A DNA stretch of 64,000 nucleotides from Massilia alkalitolerans DSM 17462 (lineage in GTDB: Bacteria; Pseudomonadota; Gammaproteobacteria; Burkholderiales; Burkholderiaceae_D). The notes beneath the pieces are model-generated. The model worked only from the letters and a program-made list of their open reading frames with translations. It did not search any database and was not told where the DNA came from. Made by a program: the position numbers and the translations under genes. Positions within the stretch are counted from its first letter, which is position 1, and each line of letters begins with the position of its first letter. The stretch covers positions 1 to 64,000 of the forward strand of contig NZ_ATYR01000002.1 in assembly GCF_000427785.1 (NCBI RefSeq). Reading direction: 5' to 3'. Shown piece after piece: positions 35,661-44,285 of this stretch.

Positions 35661-37439
35661 TTATCGCTGCAGCGACTCCATCGCCGCCGCCACGTACACC
35701 AGCGGCGCGTTCCAGTTGATCGCGATCTCGTTGCTGGCGTAGCTGCACACGTGGTCGATATAGGACAGGGCCGGCAGCTTCGACGGATAGGGGACCGGGC
35801 AATCCTTGGCGTCCTGCTGGCCCGGGTTGGGGCCGCCCACCAGCATGCCCGGCACCGGCGCCTTGACGCCGTCCGCCTCGGAGGGACGGTGGTGCGGATG
35901 CATCGGCGAACGTGCGCCGAAGCCGGTGACGAAGGACATGCCCGGACCGTTACGGCCGAGCACGTAGTCGAGCGCCGATTGCGCCGCGTTCAGGTAGTCC
36001 GGCCGCGGCTCGACGCGGTAGGCCGCCACCAGCATCATGGCCTGGTTCAGGATGGTCGAGCTGCTGCCCCACACGAAATCCTTGGCGCCCATGCTGACGC
36101 GGTAGGGCGAAGCGCGCCAGCGCTCGACCAGCCGGTCGCCGACCTCCAGCAGCTGCTTGCGCACGGGGGCGGCCTCCACGCCCGCCGGCAGGCGTCCGGC
36201 GTGCTGGGCGAGCGAGATCCAGCCCAGCATGCCGACGTCGGCCCAGCCCGGCTCGGTGCCCTTGGCGGCGCCCCCCGCATGGGCAAAGGCGCGGCTGCGG
36301 TAGTCGCTCTTGCCGGTCGTGATCAGGAGCTCGGCGGCGGCCCAGGCAAATTCGTCCTCGGTGCTCTTGTCGCCATAGGCGCCGGTCTGGATGTCGGCCG
36401 GCTGCTCGTACAAGAGCTTCGGGTTGGCCTCGGCCCAGCGCCAGGCCTGTTCGGCCGCGGCCAGGTAGCGCGCCGAGCGTCCCGGCTGCTGGCTGTCGAA
36501 TGGTTTCAGCACGCGGCTGGCGGCTGCCATCACGGCCGCGAAGTCGAGCGTGGCGGTGGTGGTCTTCTGCACCACGTAGCGGGGAGCCAGCGCTTTCTCG
36601 GGCATGACCATGCCGTCGAAGACCTTGTTGGTCAGCTTGTGGTAGACCCCGCCGTCGTTCGGGTCCTGCATGGTGAGCATCCAGTCGAGGTTCCACAGGG
36701 TCTCGTTGAGGATGTCGGGCAGGCCGTTGCCGGACTCCGGCAGGTTCAGGGGCAGCTTGGCGAACCACTCGGGGAAGTGCTCGTAGGCCGCCAGCAGGGT
36801 GTAAGTGCTGATGCCCGAATTGACGATGTACTTGTTATAGTCGCCGGCGTCGTACCAGCCCTTCGGGCTCGAGATCACGGTGCCGGCGGGACGCGCTGTC
36901 GATGCGGCCGAGGCGTGCACCAGCACCCGCGTGTCCGGGTGCGCCAGCGGGCGCGCGTAGGGGCCGGCGATGGCCGGCGTGAGGGCGATGCCGGTGCGGT
37001 TCAGGGTAAAGTTGCGGATCGCCGCGATGTCGAGCTCACGGTAGACGCCGGGCTGGATGGCAAAGGGCGCCGAGTCCGGCAGGCCCGCCACGCGCAGACG
37101 GTAGCTGCCGGGCGTGCGCAGGGCCGTGAAGTCGGCCAGGCGCACCCGTTCGCCGGACGCATCCCAGGTGGCGGCGCTGCCCAGGCTGCCCTCGAACACC
37201 TGCTTGCCGCTGCTTGCTTCCACCACGGCGAAGCGCACCTGCGCGTCGGTCGGCAAGGACATGGGCACCACGGCCAGCTTTTGCGCGGCCGGCAGGTAGC
37301 CTACCTGGTTCAGCTTGACGCTCGCCGCCGGGCCGGCGGCATGCGCGCCGCCGGCAAGCAGCAGCGCGGCGCAGGCAGCGGCCAGGCGGAGCGGGGGCAA
37401 GGATAGGGGAGTGCCGGACTGTGGCGCAGGGTGGTGCAT
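35661..37439 (-). CDS. GH9 endoglucanase / xyloglucanase
   Basis: A 592-residue protein with a Sec signal (hydrophobic LAAACAALLLAGG, cut after HAA). An N-terminal Ig-like domain (CelD_N type, VKLNQVGYLPAAQKLAVV) precedes the (alpha/alpha)6 catalytic domain with WYDAGDYNKY (D197, D200) and the proton donor E571 in YASNEIAINW. Family GH9 cuts beta-1,4-glucan backbones; in this locus, xyloglucan is a likely target. The start at 37439 has CAGGAGACAGC directly upstream. Its promoter carries GAAATCGATTTC on the -10, so it should respond with the GH1 operon. Confidence 0.92.
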   Translation of the reverse strand: MHHPAPQSGTPLSLPPLRLAAACAALLLAGGAHAAGPAASVKLNQVGYLPAAQKLAVVPMSLPTDAQVRFAVVEASSGKQVFEGSLGSAATWDASGERVRLADFTALRTPGSYRLRVAGLPDSAPFAIQPGVYRELDIAAIRNFTLNRTGIALTPAIAGPYARPLAHPDTRVLVHASAASTARPAGTVISSPKGWYDAGDYNKYIVNSGISTYTLLAAYEHFPEWFAKLPLNLPESGNGLPDILNETLWNLDWMLTMQDPNDGGVYHKLTNKVFDGMVMPEKALAPRYVVQKTTTATLDFAAVMAAASRVLKPFDSQQPGRSARYLAAAEQAWRWAEANPKLLYEQPADIQTGAYGDKSTEDEFAWAAAELLITTGKSDYRSRAFAHAGGAAKGTEPGWADVGMLGWISLAQHAGRLPAGVEAAPVRKQLLEVGDRLVERWRASPYRVSMGAKDFVWGSSSTILNQAMMLVAAYRVEPRPDYLNAAQSALDYVLGRNGPGMSFVTGFGARSPMHPHHRPSEADGVKAPVPGMLVGGPNPGQQDAKDCPVPYPSKLPALSYIDHVCSYASNEIAINWNAPLVYVAAAMESLQR

Positions 37440-37459
37440 GCTGTCTCCTGATATTGTTG

Positions 37460-37502
37460 TGAAATCGATTTCATAATACCGTCGTGTATCACGCAACGTC
37501 AA
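37460..37502 (-). promoter_or_regulatory. GH9 promoter with LacI operator
   Basis: On the minus strand, -35 TTGACG (37502-37497), an 18-base spacer and -10 TATTAT (37478-37473) run into TGAAATCGATTTCA (37473-37460). The architecture is the same as in the GH1 promoter, base for base in spacing. Confidence 0.8.
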
Positions 37503-37508
37503 CGTCGA

Positions 37509-37568
37509 TTGCGCGCACTTCGAACGTCGCGGATAATGTCGGTAAAGGCCCTGTTCTTACAGGGCCTT
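37509..37568 (+). promoter_or_regulatory. Promoter and 5' leader hairpin of the OsmC-YcaO gene
   Basis: TTGCGC (37509-37514), a 17-base spacer and GATAAT (37532-37537) form a plausible plus-strand promoter back to back with the GH9 promoter. Starting about where the transcript would begin, AAGGCCCTGT (37545-37554) pairs perfectly with ACAGGGCCTT (37559-37568) around TCTT, followed by GTTATTT. It ends 57 bases before the ATG. It may be an mRNA-stabilising 5' hairpin or an attenuator. Confidence 0.5.
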
Positions 37569-37625
37569 GTTATTTGGATGGTCGGCGTTGGCCATGTTTT
37601 TTCAAGCAGGTGTGAAGGATTTATT

Positions 37626-39818
37626 ATGGAAATCAAGGTCAACTTTCTCGACAAGCTTCGTCTGGAAGCGAAGTTCGACGACTTTACGGTCATTGCCGAC
37701 CAACCCATCCGCTACAAGGGCGATGGCTCCGCGCCCGGGCCATTTGACTATTTCCTGGCTTCGTCGGCCTTGTGCGCGGCCTATTTCGTCAAACTCTACT
37801 GCAATACCCGGAATATCCCGACCGAGAATATCCGCCTGTCGCAGAATAATATTGTCGATCCCGAGAACCGCTACAAGCAGATCTTCAAGATCCAGGTCGA
37901 GCTGCCGGCCGATATCTCCGACAAGGACCGCCAGGGCATCCTGCGCTCGATCGAGCGCTGTACCGTGAAGAAGGTGGTCCAGCAGGGACCGGAATTCGTG
38001 ATCGAAGAGGTGGACAACCTCGACGCCGACGCCCAGGCGCTGCTGACCCTGCAGCCGGACGCCGCTGCGCAGACTTATATTCCGGGCAAGGACCTGCCGC
38101 TGGAGCAGACCATTGCCAACATGTCGGGCATGCTGGCCAGCTGGGGCATCAAGATCGAGATCGCCTCGTGGCGCAATATCGTGCCGAATGTCTGGTCGCT
38201 GCATATTCGCGACGCGCATTCGCCGATGTGCTTCACCAACGGCAAGGGCGCGACCAAGGAAAGCGCGCTGGCCTCGGCCCTGGGCGAATACATCGAACGC
38301 CTGAACAACAACCACTTCTATGCGGGCGTGTTCTGGGGCGAGGATATCGCCAACGCGCCTTTCGTCCATTATCCGAACGAGCGCTGGTTCAAGCCCGGCC
38401 CGGACGATGCGGTGCCGGGCGAGATCCTCGACGAGTATTGCCTGGGCATCTACGATCCGGATGGCGAACTGCGCGGTTCGCACCTGATCGATACCAATTC
38501 CGGCAACGTGGAGCGCGGCATCGTGTCGCTGCCTTTCGTCCGGCATTCGGATGGGGAAACCGTGTATTTCCCGTCCAACCTGGTCGAAAACCTCTATGCC
38601 AGCAATGGCATGAGCGCCGGTAATACCCTGGTCGAAGCCCAGGTGCAGTGCCTGTCCGAGATCTTCGAGCGCGCCGTCAAGCGCGAGATCCTGGAAGGCG
38701 AGATCGCGCTGCCGGACGTGCCCCAGGAAGTGCTGGCCAAATACCCCGGCATCGTGGCCGGCATCCAGGGCCTGGAAGAGCAGGGCTTCCCGGTGCTGGT
38801 CAAGGATGCCTCGCTGGGCGGCACTTACCCGGTGATGTGCGTCACCCTGATGAACCCGCGCACCGGCGGCGTGTTCGCCTCCTTCGGCGCGCACCCGAGC
38901 TTCGAGGTGGCGCTGGAACGCAGCCTGACCGAGCTGCTGCAGGGGCGCAGCTTCGAGGGCCTGAACGACCTGCCGCAGCCGACCTTCGCCAGCGAGGCCG
39001 TCACCGAGCCCTATAACTTCGTCGAGCACTTCATCGATTCGAGCGGCGTGGTGTCCTGGCGCTTCTTCAGCGCCAGGGCGGACTACGACTTCGTCGAGTG
39101 GGACTTTTCAGGCCAGGGCCAGGATTCCAATGCCGAGGAAGCCGCCACCCTGCTCGGGATCCTGACGGACATGGGCAAGGAGGTCTACACGGCGGTGTAC
39201 GACCAACTGGGCAGCAATGCCTGCCGCATCCTGGTGCCCGGCTACTCGGAGATCTATCCGGTGGAAGACCTGGTCTGGGACAACACCAACAAGAGCCTGC
39301 TGTTCCGGGAAGACATCCTGAACCTGCACCGCCTCGACGACGACGCGCTCGCGGCCCTGCTCGAGCGCCTGGAGAACAACGAGCTGGACGAGTATTCGGA
39401 CATCGCCAGCCTGATCGGCATCGAGTTCGACGAGAACTCGGAATGGGGTCAGCTGACGGTGCTCGAGCTGCGCCTGCTGATCAACCTCGCGCTGCAGCGC
39501 TTCGAGGATGCGCAGGAACTGGTGGGCGCCTTCCTGCAGTACAACGACAATACCGTCGAGCGCCGCCTGTTCTACCAGGCGATGAGCGTGGTGCTGGAGG
39601 TGGTGCTCGACGACGAGCTGGAGCTGGAGGACTACGTCGCCAATTTCCGCCGCATGTACGGCAATGAGCGGATGGATGCAGTACTCGGCTCGGTGGACGG
39701 CAGCGTGCGTTTCTCCGGCCTGACGCCGACCAGCATGAAGCTGGAAGGCCTCGAGCGGCACCAGCGCCTGATCGACAGCTATCGCAAGCTGCACAAGGCG
39801 CGCGCCGCCGCCGCATAA
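37626..39818 (+). CDS. OsmC-YcaO fusion protein
   Basis: A 730-residue cytoplasmic protein. Residues 1 to about 140 are an OsmC-like domain that keeps both redox cysteines of that family, C50 (SSALCAAYF) and C112 (IERCTVKK). From about residue 190 comes a YcaO domain with its ATP-site motifs GKGATKESALASALGEYIE, then NGMSAGNTLVEAQVQCLSEI. The C-terminal 170 residues are acidic, helical and YcaO-specific (LENNELDEYSD). Escherichia coli YcaO is linked to RimO-dependent methylthiolation of ribosomal protein S12, and other YcaO proteins make azolines or thioamides. No precursor peptide or partner enzyme lies nearby. ATG 37626 starts the OsmC fold directly. Confidence 0.9.
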   Translation: MEIKVNFLDKLRLEAKFDDFTVIADQPIRYKGDGSAPGPFDYFLASSALCAAYFVKLYCNTRNIPTENIRLSQNNIVDPENRYKQIFKIQVELPADISDKDRQGILRSIERCTVKKVVQQGPEFVIEEVDNLDADAQALLTLQPDAAAQTYIPGKDLPLEQTIANMSGMLASWGIKIEIASWRNIVPNVWSLHIRDAHSPMCFTNGKGATKESALASALGEYIERLNNNHFYAGVFWGEDIANAPFVHYPNERWFKPGPDDAVPGEILDEYCLGIYDPDGELRGSHLIDTNSGNVERGIVSLPFVRHSDGETVYFPSNLVENLYASNGMSAGNTLVEAQVQCLSEIFERAVKREILEGEIALPDVPQEVLAKYPGIVAGIQGLEEQGFPVLVKDASLGGTYPVMCVTLMNPRTGGVFASFGAHPSFEVALERSLTELLQGRSFEGLNDLPQPTFASEAVTEPYNFVEHFIDSSGVVSWRFFSARADYDFVEWDFSGQGQDSNAEEAATLLGILTDMGKEVYTAVYDQLGSNACRILVPGYSEIYPVEDLVWDNTNKSLLFREDILNLHRLDDDALAALLERLENNELDEYSDIASLIGIEFDENSEWGQLTVLELRLLINLALQRFEDAQELVGAFLQYNDNTVERRLFYQAMSVVLEVVLDDELELEDYVANFRRMYGNERMDAVLGSVDGSVRFSGLTPTSMKLEGLERHQRLIDSYRKLHKARAAAA

Positions 39819-39913
39819 GAGGCCGCGCACACGCATGGCCTGCCGCATTTGCAGGCAGGCTGGTCGAAGAGTATGCTGGAGTCACAACAGACATGCATAC
39901 AACGGAGACAATC

Positions 39914-40114
39914 ATGAAACTTCGACTGGCAACCCCTGCCTTTGCGAGCCGCTTCCATGGTCCCTTGCGTTTCGGCCGCGCCTGGCGCGGTCACGAACTA
40001 GCGCTGCGCCTGGTGCAACTGGCCGTGCTGGTCGTGCTCGGAGCGATCGGCGCGAAGCTCATGGCCGACGTCGTGGCCTTCCTGATCGGGTCGGTCGCCG
40101 GCATGGTGTCCTGA
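39914..40114 (+). CDS. Small single-helix membrane protein
   Basis: A 66-residue frame with ACGGAGACAATC before the ATG. A basic, polar N-terminal half (RFHGPLRFGRAWRGHE) leads into one strongly hydrophobic helix of about 25 residues (LVQLAVLVVLGAIGAKLM). I do not recognise the family. It is 95 bases downstream of the OsmC-YcaO gene on the same strand and 10 bases from the end of the convergent DUF1080 gene. The strong ribosome binding site and helix favour a real gene. Confidence 0.6.
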   Translation: MKLRLATPAFASRFHGPLRFGRAWRGHELALRLVQLAVLVVLGAIGAKLMADVVAFLIGSVAGMVS

Positions 40115-40124
40115 GCCGCGGCCG

Positions 40125-40883
40125 TCAGAGCGGCCGCACCCAGATATTCCGGAAGCTGACCGCGTCGCCGTGGTCCTGCAGCATGATCGGTGCGGGTCCA
40201 TGCTTGCGGTAGGCCGGCTTGCCGACGTACACGGTTTCGCCCTGCAGGGCGACGTGGTTCTGCACCAGCACGCCGTTGTGCAGGGCAGTCACGTAGGCGG
40301 GCGATACCAGGGTGCCGTCGGCGGCAAAGCGCGGCGCGGTCCAGATCACGTCATAGCGTTGCCATTCTCCCGGCGCGGCGCAAGCGTTCACCAGCGGGAT
40401 GTGCTGCTTGTACATGCTCGCGGCTTGCCCGTTGGCATAGGTTTTGTTGTCGGCGCAGTCGAGGATCTGGATCTCGTAGCCGCTGCCCTTGCCCGTTGAA
40501 GCGAGGAACAGGCCGCTGTTGCCGCGGGCCTGGCCGGCGCCGACGAGCGTCGTGGGCACGCGCCATTCGAGGTGGATCTGGTAGTCGGTGAACAGGCGCC
40601 TGGTCTGGATGTCGCCGCTGCCGCCGCGGACGGTGAAGCTGCCGCCGGCGACGGTCCAGCCGGCCGGCTGGTCGGGCGCCGCAGCCGACACCCATTCGCG
40701 CAGGTCTTTCCCGTCGAACAGCACGATCGCGTCCGACGGCGCCGACGCCGGGGAGCCGGGGATGACGCGCGCAGGCTCCGGCGCCCACACCTCGGTCGCC
40801 TTGGGATCCGGCTGCTGCTGGGCGGCAGACGCTGGAAGGAGCATTGCCAGTCCGGTCACCGCCACACTGAATTTTGCAAGCAT
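40125..40883 (-). CDS. DUF1080 (3-keto-disaccharide hydrolase-like) secreted protein
   Basis: A 252-residue protein with a Sec signal (MLAKFSVAVTGLAMLLPASA). The rest is a concanavalin-like beta-sandwich of the DUF1080 / 3-keto-disaccharide hydrolase family: FDGKDLREWV, the GNSGLFL and EIQILD core strands, and a C-terminal LQDHGDAVSFRNIWVR. The related Bacteroides enzyme cleaves 3-keto-glucosides; that activity here is inference. ATG 40883 was chosen because the signal peptide is then standard. ATG 40916 in the same frame adds 11 residues. Confidence 0.82.
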   Translation of the reverse strand: MLAKFSVAVTGLAMLLPASAAQQQPDPKATEVWAPEPARVIPGSPASAPSDAIVLFDGKDLREWVSAAAPDQPAGWTVAGGSFTVRGGSGDIQTRRLFTDYQIHLEWRVPTTLVGAGQARGNSGLFLASTGKGSGYEIQILDCADNKTYANGQAASMYKQHIPLVNACAAPGEWQRYDVIWTAPRFAADGTLVSPAYVTALHNGVLVQNHVALQGETVYVGKPAYRKHGPAPIMLQDHGDAVSFRNIWVRPL

Positions 40884-41009
40884 CGCCCATCCTATGGATA
40901 AAGAGGCAAGCAGCATAGCATGCGCCCCTTTCCGTATTGCGCAGTCCTCTGCAGGAACCACGAAAACGCGCGACAATGGCAGGCTTCCTGACTCTGTCAT
41001 CGATTCGCC

Positions 41010-42236
41010 ATGTCCGGTCCAGCATCCCTGTCTTCCCTGTCTCCTCGTCCGCGCGCGGACATCAACCTGAAGCCCTTCGCCATTTCGCTCCTGCTCATCG
41101 CAGCGGGGTGCTGGTATCTGGCGCAGGCTGCCGGCTGGCGCCAGTCCGCGCTCTATGCCGTCGGCGCGCTGCTTGGCGTCACGCTGTATCACGCGGCATT
41201 CGGCTTCACCTCGGCATGGCGGGTGTTCATCGCCGACGGGCGCGGCGCCGGCCTGCGTGCGCAGATGCTCATGCTCGCGCTCGGCGTGCTGCTGTTCTTC
41301 CCGGTGCTCTCCAGCGGCACCCTGTTCGGCGCCCCGGTCACCGGACTGGTGTCGCCGGCCGGCACCTCGGTCATCGTCGGCGCTTTCATCTTCGGCATCG
41401 GCATGCAGCTCGGCGGCGGCTGTGCGTCCGGCACACTGTATACGGTCGGCGGCGGCAGCACGCGCATGCTGGTGACGCTGGCGGCCTTCATCGCCGGCTC
41501 GGTGATCGCCACCGCGCACATGCCATTCTGGACCGCACAGCCGCAGCTTGCGCCGCTGTCGCTGGTGAGCGCGCTGGGCCTCGTTCCCGCGCTGCTGCTG
41601 AACCTGGGCGTGTTCGCGCTGATCGCCGCTATCACGGTGGCGGTCGAGAAGCGCCGCCACGGACGGCTGGTGGCGCCGCAGCTGCAGAAGGCGGCTGGTC
41701 CGCGCTGGCTGCATGGCCCCTGGCCCCTGGTGGCCGGCGCCGTCGCGCTGGTGGTCCTGAATTTCGCGACCCTGGCCCTGGCCGGGCGTCCCTGGGGCGT
41801 GACCTCGGCCTTTGCCCTGTGGGGCGCGAAGACCCTGGCGGCGGTCGGCGTTGACATCGCCAGCTGGCCCTACTGGTCGACCAAGGCCAACGCCGCCGCC
41901 CTGGCCGCGCCGCTGTGGCGCGACGTCACGTCCGTAATGGACATCGGGATCGTGCTGGGGGCGATGCTGGCCGCGGCGCTCGCCGGCCGCTATGCCCCGG
42001 TATGGCGCCTGCCCCTGCGCTCGCTGGTTGCGGCGGTGGTCGGCGGCCTGCTGCTCGGCTATGGCGCTCGCCTGGCCTACGGCTGCAATATCGGCGCCTA
42101 TTTCAGCGGCATCCTGTCCGGCAGCGTGCATGGCTGGCTCTGGCTCGTCGCGGCCTTCGCCGGCAACGTGTTCGGGACGCGCCTGCGTCCGCTGTTCGGC
42201 CTCGAAGTCGAGCGCGTGAAGCAGACCGGCTGCTGA
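41010..42236 (+). CDS. YeeE/YedE-type sulfur transporter
   Basis: A 408-residue inner-membrane protein with about ten helices. It keeps both YeeE/YedE signature loops, each with a Cys: GGGCASGTLYT in the first half and YGCNIGAYFSGI near the C-terminus. In the family (thiosulfate transporter TsuA/YeeE) these cysteines guide thiosulfate. The internal pseudo-repeat of the two halves is visible. No TsuB/TusA partner is adjacent. The start at 41010 has no strong ribosome binding site. Confidence 0.88.
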   Translation: MSGPASLSSLSPRPRADINLKPFAISLLLIAAGCWYLAQAAGWRQSALYAVGALLGVTLYHAAFGFTSAWRVFIADGRGAGLRAQMLMLALGVLLFFPVLSSGTLFGAPVTGLVSPAGTSVIVGAFIFGIGMQLGGGCASGTLYTVGGGSTRMLVTLAAFIAGSVIATAHMPFWTAQPQLAPLSLVSALGLVPALLLNLGVFALIAAITVAVEKRRHGRLVAPQLQKAAGPRWLHGPWPLVAGAVALVVLNFATLALAGRPWGVTSAFALWGAKTLAAVGVDIASWPYWSTKANAAALAAPLWRDVTSVMDIGIVLGAMLAAALAGRYAPVWRLPLRSLVAAVVGGLLLGYGARLAYGCNIGAYFSGILSGSVHGWLWLVAAFAGNVFGTRLRPLFGLEVERVKQTGC

Positions 42237-42349
42237 AGCCGGCGGGCTTCGCCCGCTTCCTTCGATGCGCCCCAAACCCTTGTACATCTGCGAGGTGCAT
42301 CCGTCGTGCCCTTGGGACATAATGGTCCTGTTATCCGGGGAGACAGCAG

Positions 42350-43966
42350 ATGCGCGACGCGATCATCATCGGGGGTGGCCATAACGGCCTGGTATGCGCC
42401 TTTTACCTGGCCCGCGCCGGGCTGAAAGTCACCGTGCTGGAGCGCCGCACGGTCGTGGGCGGCGCCGCGGTCACGGAGGAATTCTATCCCGGGTTCCGTA
42501 ATTCCGTCGCCGCCTATACGGTGTCGCTGCTCAACCCCAAGGTGATGGCCGACATGCACCTGGCCGGACACGGCCTGCGCATCGTCGAGCGGCCCCTCTC
42601 GAACTTCCTCCCGCTCGACGACAGCCGCTACCTGAAGCTCGGCGCCGGCAGGACCGCGCCTGAAGTCGCCCGATTCTCGCAGCGCGACGCCGATCGCCTC
42701 GAGGACTACAACCGTCATCTCGACAGTGCGGCCGACCTGCTGCGCGAACTGGTGCTGCAGACCCCGCCGAACCGGGTGCAGGGCAGCTGGCTCACGGCAC
42801 TCCCGGAGCTCATCAAGGCGGGCAAGCTGGGCAACCGGATGCGCGGGCTGTCCCTCGCCAGCCAGCGGGAGCTGCTCGATCTGTTCACCAAATCGGCCGG
42901 CGACTACCTGGACGGCTGGTTCGAGAGCGCACCGATCAAGGCGGCCTATGGTTTCGACAGCGTGGTGGGCAACTACGCCAGCCCCTATACGCCCGGATCG
43001 GCCTACGTGCTGCTGCACCATGTGTTCGGCGAGGTCAACGGCAAGAAGGGCGCCTGGGGCCACGCCATCGGCGGCATGGGCGCCATCACGCAGGCGATGG
43101 CCAAGGCCGCGCAGGCGAAAGGCGTGGAGATCCGCACCGGGTGTGGGGTAGAAGAGGTGTTGCTGCACAAGGGGCGGGCCTGCGGCGTCGTCACCGCGGG
43201 CGGCGAGCGTGTCGATGCCCGGGTGGTCGTGTCGAACCTGAATCCGCGCCTGTTGTACACCCGGCTGGTCGACCCGGGTGCGCTGCCGGGCGACTTCCTG
43301 CGGCGCATGCAGGCCTGGCGCTGCGGCTCCGGCACCTTCCGCATGAACGTGGCGCTGTCGGAGCTGCCGAGCTTCAGCTGCTTGCCGGGCACGCAAGCCG
43401 CCGAGCACCACGGCAGCGGCATCATCATCGCGCCGAGCCTGCAGTACATGGAGCGCGCCTACCATGACGCCCGCGCCCACGGCTGGTCGCGCGAACCCAT
43501 CGTCGAGCTCCTGATTCCGTCCACGCTGGATCCCGGCCTGGCGCCGCCAGGCCAGCACGTGGCCAGCCTGTTCTGCCAGCACGTGGCGCCGCAGCTGCCG
43601 GACGGCGCCAGCTGGGACGCGCATCGCGAGGAGGTGGCCGACCTGATGATCGCGACCGTCGACCGCTATGCGCCCAACTTCAGGCGCTCGGTGCTGGGCC
43701 GCCAGATATTGACTCCGCTGGACCTTGAACGGACCTTCGGCCTGGTGGGCGGCGACATCTTCCACGGCGCGCTGGGACTCGACCAGCTGTTCGCGGCGCG
43801 ACCGATGCTGGGACATGCGGATTACCGCGGCCCGGTGGCCGGCTTGTACACCTGCGGCTCGGGGACTCATCCTGGCGGGGGCGTCACCGGTGCGCCGGGG
43901 CACAATGCGGCGCGCGAGGTGCTGCGCGATTTCGCGCGGGGGCAACGGGTGCGCCGTGCCGCATAG
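42350..43966 (+). CDS. Phytoene-desaturase-like FAD oxidoreductase
   Basis: A 538-residue flavoprotein. The FAD-binding Rossmann motif IIIGGGHNGLVCAFYLARAG opens the protein, followed by VLERRTVVGGAAVTEE, and the C-terminal flavin motif is YTCGSGTHPGGGVTGAPGHN. It belongs to the CrtI/PYROXD2-like group, whose bacterial members are widespread and mostly uncharacterised; no carotenoid gene is nearby, so a desaturase role should not be assumed. GGGGAGACAGCAG precedes the ATG. It stands alone between the transporter gene and the small ORF. Confidence 0.88.
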   Translation: MRDAIIIGGGHNGLVCAFYLARAGLKVTVLERRTVVGGAAVTEEFYPGFRNSVAAYTVSLLNPKVMADMHLAGHGLRIVERPLSNFLPLDDSRYLKLGAGRTAPEVARFSQRDADRLEDYNRHLDSAADLLRELVLQTPPNRVQGSWLTALPELIKAGKLGNRMRGLSLASQRELLDLFTKSAGDYLDGWFESAPIKAAYGFDSVVGNYASPYTPGSAYVLLHHVFGEVNGKKGAWGHAIGGMGAITQAMAKAAQAKGVEIRTGCGVEEVLLHKGRACGVVTAGGERVDARVVVSNLNPRLLYTRLVDPGALPGDFLRRMQAWRCGSGTFRMNVALSELPSFSCLPGTQAAEHHGSGIIIAPSLQYMERAYHDARAHGWSREPIVELLIPSTLDPGLAPPGQHVASLFCQHVAPQLPDGASWDAHREEVADLMIATVDRYAPNFRRSVLGRQILTPLDLERTFGLVGGDIFHGALGLDQLFAARPMLGHADYRGPVAGLYTCGSGTHPGGGVTGAPGHNAAREVLRDFARGQRVRRAA

Positions 43967-43993
43967 CGCTTGCCCCTAATATAAGTTGAGCTC

Positions 43994-44036
43994 ATATCTT
44001 GCATTCAGGGCGTCATGTCTTCTGCGCGCAAGATAT
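43994..44036. promoter_or_regulatory. Inverted repeat upstream of the 47-residue ORF
   Basis: ATATCTTGC (43994-44002) and its exact inverse GCAAGATAT (44028-44036) are 25 bases apart in an AT-rich strip 106 bases before the small ORF. No T-run follows, so a protein-binding site is likelier than a terminator. The binding protein is unknown. Confidence 0.4.
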
Positions 44037-44141
44037 TGGCTTAGCTTATCAGTGAAATCGGAATTCTAAATTGGATTTATATCTGCTGCTGGTCTATGCT
44101 GTCTTCATCGCTCAACGCACCATCAAACGAAGGAAACCAGC

Positions 44142-44285
44142 ATGAACGCCATCGCCATCAACGCCAGCCGTCCTGACGCATCCGACACCTTCCGCCACCT
44201 GGCCCGCCGCATCAAAGCCGTGCTGCGCCGCGCATTCGAGCTTTCCGGCGCTCCGTACAGCGACATCGGCTACCGCTACCTGTAA
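44142..44285 (+). CDS. Small basic protein of 47 residues
   Basis: A 47-codon frame with GAAGGAAACCAGC before the ATG, ending TAA. The product starts MNAIAINASRPD and has a basic helix (FRHLARRIKAVLRRAFELSG) and an end YSDIGYRYL. The last part faintly recalls the DIG motif of DUF1127 small proteins, but I would not assign it. The AT-rich upstream strip with an inverted repeat looks like a dedicated promoter, and a hairpin terminator follows at once. It is probably a real stress- or growth-phase-type small protein (inference). Confidence 0.6.
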   Translation: MNAIAINASRPDASDTFRHLARRIKAVLRRAFELSGAPYSDIGYRYL

